Assembly: GCA_947184155.2 (NCBI GenBank)
Contig: CAMXCT020000483.1
Coordinates: 72,797-136,796 of the forward strand
DNA length: 64,000 nt
Reading direction: 5' to 3'
Origin: Cladocopium goreaui
Lineage: Eukaryota > Sar > Dinophyceae > Suessiales > Symbiodiniaceae
Under the pieces are notes generated by a model. It did no database searches. It had not been told where the DNA came from and saw only the letters and a program-made list of their open reading frames with translations. Positions 56,275 through 64,000 of this stretch are shown here, piece by piece (within the stretch, counting starts at the first letter, position 1; every line of letters begins with the position of its first letter). The translations under genes and the position numbers were made by a program.

Positions 56275-56990
56275 GTGTTGTTGTTGTTGTTGCTGTTGTT
56301 GTAATAAAAAATGTTTTTTTTTTGGCGTTGTTTTGTTGTTGTTTTGAATTTGTAGATGAAGTACTTGAATGATGCAAAATGAATACAACATGATAGATAC
56401 ATTTTGATTTTTGTGCCATGCAAGTTCGATACCTACAGACACATGTGCCGGAAACACTTAAATCTGGCAGCTTGGCTACAATGCACATTCGTTGTCTAAC
56501 TCGTTGTTCCAATCCAAACCTTATCAGATCGCTAAATTTGCTGCGTGTTTCCGTCAACAAACCGACCGAAATTCGTTCTGAGTGCAATGTTTTCCGTTTT
56601 ATTCATATCAAAATTTCAAAGGACGCAACCATAGTTTCCTTCTAGTACAACCAAAGTAGTTTCGCTTCCGCCGTGTGTCGTAGCTACCAATTTTTTTTTG
56701 GGTGTTGCCGTTTTCATCCCACTTTGTACCCCTGCAGCTCTGTGAAATTTCAAGTCCGACTTGTTGCTTTCTTCCTCAGATGATTCCATTCAATACCCTC
56801 CATACCTGGTCTTTCTACTTTTGAACCATGTTACATACCTCTATTTGTATTCACCCTTTTTCAAACGAAGCATGCCCAAAAAGACACCATGTGCCAATAG
56901 TTTAGTGCCCGGTGCGAACAAAATCAATCCGGGGGCTGCAAATTCCATCCCAGAAACAAAAAAATACAGAACCCACATGAGGTAAATTCG
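56275..56990. other. AT-rich non-coding sequence
   Basis: It begins with a ttg/ctg microsatellite (56277-56305). Otherwise no gene, repeat or RNA recognised. Confidence 0.5.
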
Positions 56991-57475
56991 GCACGAATAA
57001 ATTTGATTGATGGGGGCATTTTTTTTTTATGGAGATAAATTTGACATAATTACATATTTGAATTCCGGATAAATTTGACAGAAAAAAAATCGATGGAAAT
57101 AAATTTGGTAAATCTAAATTTGACATACGAACATTTCATAGAAATGACATTGATAAGGATAAAATTGATAGTGCGAAGTGCGAAACAAGTTGGAACGCAG
57201 ATAGGGATAAATTTGACTGGGATTATTTTGATGGAAATGAAATGGACAAAAATATGGAATCTTGATGAACACAACACAACACGACCCGACCCGACACGAC
57301 ATGACGTGACATGACATGACAGGACATGACATGACAAAACATGATAAGACAAAACATGACATGACATGACATGACATGACATGACATGACATGACATGAA
57401 ATAAATTTGACGAACAAAAATTGAAGGAGGTATATTCGAGACGGAACATTACAATAGGAATAAATTTGATAAAAG
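56990..57475. repeat. Degenerate 'ataaatttga' repeats and (atgac)n microsatellite
   Basis: ataaatttga and close variants recur at irregular spacing (about 56995, 57042, 57069, 57101, 57208, 57395 and 57457). A pentanucleotide run of atgac units with a few variant units spans about 57295-57396. Confidence 0.7.
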
Positions 57476-58044
57476 TGAACTTGATAAATACCAGTTTGTT
57501 GATTGATGGGGGTTGTTGTTGACGACACACACACACGAGGAGGAAGCAGGGACGGGGATGCAAAACTGTTTACGCAATAATACCCGCCCACACAAAGATG
57601 TAGGGACAAATGTCGTTGACAAAATGTTTTGGGGTCCATGTTAATGCTTGTGTAATCAAAATCTTCATACAAAATCGAAATTCACTTGCATGGACAAAGG
57701 TTGGACAATCACAAATCAAGCAAAAACATATGGTGAATCTCCCATGGCATTGGATATTGTGGGTTGAAATTCTCCACTTAGAACCCCTTTGGGGTACGAA
57801 AGGCTGATACGTTGCGTTAGGTGAAACTATCATGATTTTTGGAAATGATTCTGTTATCAACCCATTATTCGAATATTAACCATCAAAATAACCATTCTTA
57901 AACCATGGTTAACCTAATATCAACCATGATTTTTCCATGATTTTCCGAGAAGGGCGGTGAGAAGTTGATCTGGCCGTGACCGTGCATCACGGCCAGCCGT
58001 GCACGGTCCACCGTGGTCACGGCTGACCGTGCTGACCGTGCGCC
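57476..58044. other. Non-coding sequence before the minisatellite
   Basis: Nothing coding recognised. 57880-57950 has repeated 'aaccat/ccatgatttt' motifs. Confidence 0.4.
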
Positions 58045-58434
58045 CGGCTGACCGTGTTCCTGGCCGTACACGGTTGGCCGACCCGGTTGGCCGGCTGACC
58101 GTGTTCCTGGCCGTGCACGGTTGGCCGGCCCGGTTGGCCGGCTGACCGTGTTCCTGGCCGTGCACGGTTGGCCGACCCGGTTGGACGGCCGACCGTGTTC
58201 CTGGCCGTGCACGGTTGGCCGACCCGGTTGGCCGGCTGACCGTGTTCCTGGCCGTGCACTAGTACTAGTAGTAGTAGTAGTAGTAGTACTACTAGTAGTA
58301 CTAGTAGTAGTAGCAGTAGTAGTAGTAGTAGGAGGTTGGCCGGCTGACCGTGTTCCTGGCCATGCACGGTTGGCCGGCCCGGTTGGCCGGCTCACCGTGT
58401 TCCTGGCCGTGCACGGTTCGCCGACCCGGTGGGG
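58045..58434. repeat. 47-bp GC-rich minisatellite interrupted by an (AGT)n tract
   Basis: Units starting cggctgaccgtgttcctgg lie at 58045, 58092, 58139, 58186, 58233, then 58341 and 58388, exactly 47 bp apart within each block. Between the blocks is an agt/act trinucleotide tract (58258-58332). Each unit contains the palindrome ccgtgcacgg. The period is not a multiple of three, and open antisense frames here are artefacts. Confidence 0.9.
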
Positions 58435-61400
58435 CCACGATCACGGCCCGGTTGCCCGGCCAGCGCCATACTCTATATTGCATTATTGGGTCACATTTAT
58501 AAGGAATTGTATAACTTATATCACTCTCAAGTATTCTCAAGTTATAGGATGTAGCTGATATCCTGATATAGCCGATAAAACCAGTATATCAGTTACAACA
58601 ATGGTGAAATACACAGTTATATCAATACACACCGTTGTTTCACAAATTTACTTCAACCCCTGAGTGCAACCGTACCTTTTACAGGTCCTCGCGCGCCAAC
58701 GAGCCCCCAACTCGAAACTTGGACTTTCAAGGGTTGGTTCACCCACTAAAAAGTGGTTCTTTTGGGCTAACCAGGCGGAAATTGATATCATTCTCCTTAT
58801 TACATCCATGGAATAATAGCTGAATGACGGAAGCCTGTGACCTCACTGGACTGTCCCAAAATAGCATAACATAGCCCTTATTTCAGGCCAGTCAATTATT
58901 CTAGTCTTCCTAGATAAGATGGATATAATATGATGCGATTGATGAAATTTAGAGATATAAACTTATAAACCCATGATTCTGGTGGTTAATGCAGCCACTC
59001 TGATAGACTGTCCAGCGGAGAAGGGAGGGAGCTCTCAGGAGCCATGGCTATCCAATTTTCCTTGCAAATGGGAAGGCCGAGTTCTACTAGTTAAGAGTTT
59101 CCCAACCGCATGATAGCCCATCAACATACGATAAATTGACGATGGAAGAAGCCATATTTATAGTATGAACTAGGGATTTTGCCCATCGGATAGACTGGTG
59201 CAAGTGCACATCAACACTGGGAAAATAATGAGTTTTGCAGACTCAGAACTCTGAGGTTTTCAAGTTCCAGGATAAAAATCCAACAACGTTGGGGGCATTA
59301 TCAGAGCACCGGAATCTACGATCACTTTCCAACAACTTCCAACAGGGAATCGGGTAGCTTTTGTTTTGTCTGCCAAACAATGGCCTGGCAAATTACTTTT
59401 CCAGCAAAGACTTTTGGGACCATTGGACATATGATGGATGGACTTTCTAGCAAATGCCAACTCGGCATCACATAATAAACCATTCCCTTTCGGTAATCAG
59501 ACGGGGCCAGGAAAATTATCCACTTGTAGTTATTTTGTCGCGCTTGAAACCTCCATTTCGTATCATTTAGCCTATTAAACTAACTTATATATATATTAAA
59601 TAACTTGTCTTATTGTAATTTTCATATGAGCTGAATAATTTGATATTACAACTGGTGGTATATAACAACTAGTTAATTGTAGTTTTCAACTGTTTTTAAC
59701 GGTGTTTTTTGATTTTTTTGGGTGGGGCCATGTTTCGCGCAATATCCCAGGCAAGTGGACCTGGAAGCAGGTGATCGACATTTTGAAGCAGGAACCTGAC
59801 GGGTGGTGAAGGACACCCCTGGGTAATTCAGCTGGGAGACTTCAGCTGGGGATTTCACCATTGAATACGTAGACAATGTAGACTGGACCCACAAGAATGA
59901 TGATTAATCAACAGAACATGGAATTTTAACCACATACATGTGAATTGAAACCAGATAGACTCGAATTTCATGTGCAACGGACTGGATTTCTATAATGAGC
60001 GAGAGTTGTGATTAAACCCACAGAGAATTGTGATTTGGCCGATATACTTTGAGAAACCGATTGGATGTGTACTACATGGGGAGATAGAGATACAGGTATA
60101 CAACTATAAGTGACTATAACTATAACTATGACTGTAACTAAAACAAAAAGAAAAAACTATATAAATATAAGAAGGGACATTGTAGTGAACATGCGGCTAA
60201 CATCGGTTTTAAACATGTGTTTTTGTTGCAGGGTATCTGGGATGGGCTCGGTGTCAGGACATTTTTTGCGGATCCATGGAGCACCTAAGATAGATGACGA
60301 AAAGTCGGGGTGGTATAGTCGAACGTAGAGTCAACAATTGGATGTATTTGTGACATATTTTTGGTATGCGCAGCCAATCGCTTATAAGCGCTTGGTTAGT
60401 TCAAGGGACGAGTACACCAGGGCATAATAATCTATCATAGGGCTTCTGATGAATGACTTGTGATTGGCGTTGATAAAGCCCCTGGTTGGTAAACAAGGTG
60501 AGTTGTACAGAAATATCTTTAGCCCTCTAGGAAAGTGACATTGTCATATGGACAAGCTGACGTTGATAGATCATTTCCAAGGAAAAACCAATCAACTTGC
60601 ATACTCATGTTAGTTTACTGGAGGGTCCGTTTTCTGGATCCGGAAAGCAGGTCCGACCCCCAGGTCGAGGGACATCACTAAAGTTAGTGGCTAGTTAGCC
60701 TATTCAGATGAGACACCCTTGATGAAAGGTCAAACTGTGCGCATCATTCTAGCCCCTGGAGACTGCCCTAAATCCACCAATTCATGGCTTAGATGTGCTC
60801 CTTGACCTTAAACCATTTGGATGCCGGCAGCCTCCAAACCTTGATTCAATAGTAGAACTATCACTTCTATTCTCGTGCGAATTGTCGTTTTTTTACTGAA
60901 TTTTGTATCCCCAGACATGTTTTATGATGCGTCCACCTAAGGCGGTCGGCCCGTGTAGCACCGTCAGGAATCAGATGCAACTCTCAGCGCACTGGCCGAA
61001 GGACGCCGCGGCTGGCGCGGATGGTGGGAACCCCCGTGCCAAAAACCTACCAATTGGGGATGGTTTATGGCAACTATAGACATGGTAATGACTTGGAGAT
61101 GGTTCATTATTGGGTTTATTTCAGTAATGGACACTATCATCCATCTTCAGATCAGTTGCCTCTATTGAAACTACTTTAAACAACTCCCACAAATTTTCTC
61201 CCAGAACAATTGCCAGAGGGCCCATTTGTAAATTATTCATGCTTCAACTGGTGCCCCAGCACCTAGCTCGACGCAGGGGCGTTATTCACTTCGAGCACAT
61301 TGAGTGTCTTGGCGCTAGAAAAAATGCAGGGATCACCTTGGATGTGCGGTTTACCGTAATCAGCACGCGTTTTTCTTTGCAATGAAATGGGGGTATGTAT

Positions 61401-62155
61401 GTACCAGCTCGTATCAGAGGCCAAGATCAGCCATGAGATGTTTGAAAGATATTTTGATAGAAAAAATGAGAAGAACTTGAACTGTTCCTGGGACATATTG
61501 GATCATATTGGAAGATATTCTCAAGATTCCTTTGTATTTTGTTAGTTTCACGCTGGAGAATTGGGTGGAAGTGGATGGTTGAAGAAAAAATGCAAGCCTC
61601 AGATTTTGATACACATGTGAGGGGACCTTGGTTGGGTAGTTGCCATGCGGTGTTTTTGTCAAATTTCTTTTGGACGGCATCCAAGAATAGCCATGAAACG
61701 GCCACAGATCAAAACCATTGTTTTTTTGATTGGGCCATGCCCATCAACTATATTAGGGGTTCACGCAACAAAACTAGGAGTGTAACCAGCGAATTGGAAA
61801 ATTGTCCCAGTGGAAGCTTTCAAGCTAAACTTAGCCGGGTTAATGATTCATTTTTGTAGCCCGGAATTTGAAGACCTTCAATGACCCAATCGAAATTATG
61901 GCAAGTGCTGGTTGTTGGGTAAGGCTCCCAACAGTTGCTACCCGGCTACCTTTTGACAAATTCCTCAAAAGCAATGGAACCATCCGATCTAGAAATTTGG
62001 AATCATGCATAGATGGGTTTTTGCATTGGTTTTCCAATTGACCATGTGATGTGGATCTTTAAACATGGTGTCCAGGTATGGTTCATCCGTGATGGCCGCG
62101 CTTGGCCGTTTCTGAGGCACCTTTGGAGGAGCAGAGGACGGGTGAATCGCCCGTG
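58435..62155. other. Gene-poor AT-rich region
   Basis: I see no ORF longer than about 100 codons with domain character, no LTR, no retroposon tail of families A or B and no structured RNA that I can support. A GC-richer stretch at 60940-61030 (gacgccgcggctggcgcgg) stands out but is not assignable. Confidence 0.5.
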
Positions 62156-62159
62156 AGAA

Positions 62160-62232
62160 TACCGTGGATATATATATATATTACTATATATTATTTTTTA
62201 TTTTACCTCTTATATATATATTAGACATTGTT
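62160..62232. repeat. (TA)n-rich tract
   Basis: tatatata runs flank a T-rich centre. Simple sequence. Confidence 0.7.
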
Positions 62233-62477
62233 TATATATCAACCATTACATATCATGCACCGTAATTGAACTACTGGGATCTAACGTGAATCATTGGTGA
62301 TCTAACCAATCATAATGTGGATTTCAGAGGATTTACTGTAATGGGCCTCAATCTACTTGTCAAACATGGCTCGGTGGGAAATCCCCGACCTAAATAAAGT
62401 TTCAGACGCTGGGAACGTCATCGAACTAAATCGGTGGAGTTACTGTCCCTTTCCACCTTCCAAAAACCAGTGCGTGA

Positions 62478-62606
62478 CCACCTTTGGAATCACCCGAAAG
62501 GGCAGCAGAAACAGAAGAAACTGCAGCTGCTGCTGAGGAGCCAGCAGCACCAAAGGAAGAGGCAGCAGAAGCAAAAGAAGCTGAAGCCGCTGCTCAGGCA
62601 CCATGA
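62478..62606 (+). pseudogene. Ala/Glu-rich open fragment
   Basis: One frame reads about 42 residues rich in Ala and Glu (ETEETAAAAEEPAAPKEEAA), ending at TGA 62604-62606. It resembles the C-terminus of an acidic Ala-rich protein, but has no start and an upstream stop. It could be an exon or a chance repeat of gcagaa/gctgct units. Confidence 0.25.
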
Positions 62607-63040
62607 AAGGAAGATTAGGGCTGAAGTTTCGTAACATCACAGATCATAAAAGGTTCAAACTCCATTTGACCAGCACGTCTTCAGCATTTTGAGGAGGTCC
62701 CTGGATCAAAATTCCATGTTTTTGTTGCTGGAATCCATGTGCTGCCAATTGCTTGGGGTTTGGTGAATTTGGTTACACTAAATGACTCAAATGACTGTGA
62801 AGTGGAAGATGATGGTTATAGTAAACCCGCTTTTCTTAATCACATGTCCTTGCATTACATTTGCCGGGTGAAATCTACACTTTGGATCACTTTGGTTGAT
62901 CAAATCCCCGTTGAAAGTAATCGCCCACATGGAGTCACCAATTCCTGCTGGATTAAAGGAAAACAAAGGAAAACATGTTATAATAAAATGTTTTGCTGGC
63001 AAAATCCCACTCTGGCTGATGAAATGCCTTGGTTGTGCAA

Positions 63041-63268
63041 ATCTGTCTGTCTATCTGTCTATCTATCTACCTATCTATCTATCTATCTATCTATCCATGC
63101 ATATATATATATATCTATGCATATATATATGTATATATATATATATCTATGCATATATATATATCTATGCATATATATATATCTATGCATATATATATAT
63201 ATGCATAGATATATATACATATATATCTATGCACATATATATATATATATGCGTACATATATTTGCAC
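63041..63268. repeat. (ATCT)n and (AT)n microsatellite cluster
   Basis: Tetranucleotide tcta/atct units from about 63041 to 63095 pass into tata runs punctuated by tctatgca and gcatagat to about 63268. Confidence 0.85.
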
Positions 63269-64000
63269 GTCACCTCCAAAATCACAAGCTCCGAGCTCCG
63301 TAGGCATCAAGTGATGAGGACGGAGGGAATTGGGGAGATGGCTGCGGTGCATTGACAAGCCGGTTAGATCTGAACAGAAAAATGATGGTTGAATAAGGTT
63401 TACTGGGACACCATTGGGGTGTGATAGAATATGCAATAGCCAGCTATATCTATTATATTGTTGGGGGTGTCTGAAAAATCAGACACCATTTACAAGAGGT
63501 AAATCGGAAGGGTGTTTCCCAAGATGTCAGGGTCTTCTCCAGATTAAGGCTCAGGTACGTCCCCATCCAAGGTCAGGCGTCCCCATTCCTTCCCCATCCA
63601 AGGTCATTTGTTTGATTCTTGTCTATTCTCAGTACTGCTGAACCGTGTCTAGAAACTCATACTGGTTCAGTGTGTTCAGCTTTGCCATTACTTGTTCATC
63701 ACAAAAAATGTCAGCATTTCATTGTTGTGGTGAAGAAACGCTGGAGAGCAGTGCGAGCTCACCTTCTGGAAGTGCAAGAGTAGACTTACAACATCTTACA
63801 ACCACTCTCCCAACTGACAAGGTCGTCCATAATCCTTCCTATTTGTCATAGCACACCCCACTTATCCACTCCCTACTTAGGCTCGAATGAAAAAAATAGT
63901 GCCCCTAGATCCATTGCACAATCATCGTTATTCCTATTAAAGTCGCCATTTGGGTGGTATATCCGTATAAAAATTCCTCATCCATGGAGGTCTTAGTGGG
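63269..64000. other. Right end of window, non-coding
   Basis: No gene recognised. A short direct repeat, ccccatccaaggtca, occurs twice (about 63560 and 63591). Confidence 0.45.

Noticed and set aside
57898-58395. Antisense 165-codon ORF rich in Arg/Pro/Thr/Gly
   Set aside because: It is produced by the 47-bp minisatellite, which lacks stops in all antisense frames; the periodicity is 47 nt, not codon-based.
62739-63314. Tyr/Ile-rich ORFs over the microsatellite
   Set aside because: They are encoded by (ATCT)n and (AT)n simple sequence.

Overview
The window reads as accessory, transposon-packed nuclear DNA of a dinoflagellate, probably Symbiodiniaceae-like. This is an inference from several signs: very large Ty1/copia polyproteins in single uninterrupted frames, retroelement polyproteins fused to cytosine-methyltransferase-like domains, short retroposons with oligo(A) tails, a UPF1/SF1-helicase-like remnant with a GDHRQTPG motif, and no bacterial operon signals. 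No conventional intact host housekeeping gene was recognised.

Layout. (1) 1-6453: a retroelement whose gag-like ORF (468-1688) and methyltransferase-RT-RNase H ORF (to 5126) share one frame, separated by a single UGA in the context UGA-CUA. It is followed by a split direct repeat B1-A2-B2 of the kind seen in DIRS/Ngaro-type elements. (2) 6454-6988: retroposon family A. (3) 7720-18485: a complete 10.8-kb copia element ('copia-1') with 99%-identical LTRs, 5-bp target duplications, a 2813-residue polyprotein, and a small transmembrane/Cys-rich ORF in the env position. It splits an older open region. (4) 19126-28706: 5'-truncated copy D1 of a second copia family, itself split by a 4.26-kb family-A retroposon flanked by a 24-bp duplication. 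(5) 28707-29994: antisense remnant of a third LTR family, split by a family-B retroposon. (6) 29995-40184: full-length copy D2 of the second copia family, with LTRs and target duplications but frameshifted. (7) 40190-41961: a cluster of short retroposons of families A and B. (8) 41962-48021: a 6-kb LTR element ('E') with no gag-pol, presumably non-autonomous. (9) 48022-51540: fragments of coding remnants, another family-B retroposon, an SF1 helicase pseudogene, and a tandem array of foldback (palindromic) units. (10) 51566-52356: an LTR with primer-binding site of a fourth family ('F'). (11) 52981-54845: an antisense alpha/beta-hydrolase-like pseudogene. (12) 54831-56274: an AT-rich insert carrying the integrase C-terminus, a broken GIY-YIG nuclease and the C-terminus of a viral-type DNA polymerase B, i.e. 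a Polinton or polinton-like-virus remnant. (13) 56990-58440: satellites, including a 47-bp GC-rich minisatellite. (14) 58450-64000: AT-rich, apparently gene-poor DNA with microsatellites.

The most notable pattern is that three unrelated retroelement polyproteins here (the DIRS-like element, copia-1 and the D family) carry one and the same methyltransferase-like domain. It shows E-x2-C, P-C-x3-S and E-x-P-x5-W signatures, and sits before the RT in the first element but after RNase H in the other two. The copia LTR elements also carry distinct small ORFs between pol and the 3' LTR. All LTR families share the same 12-nt primer-binding site directly after the LTR, matching an initiator-Met-type tRNA 3' end. 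Together these suggest a community of elements that exchange a DNA-modification-like module and accessory ORFs. Known precedent: C5-methyltransferases captured by dinoflagellate and charophyte retrotransposons have been reported, so what may be new is the divergent copia C-terminal version.
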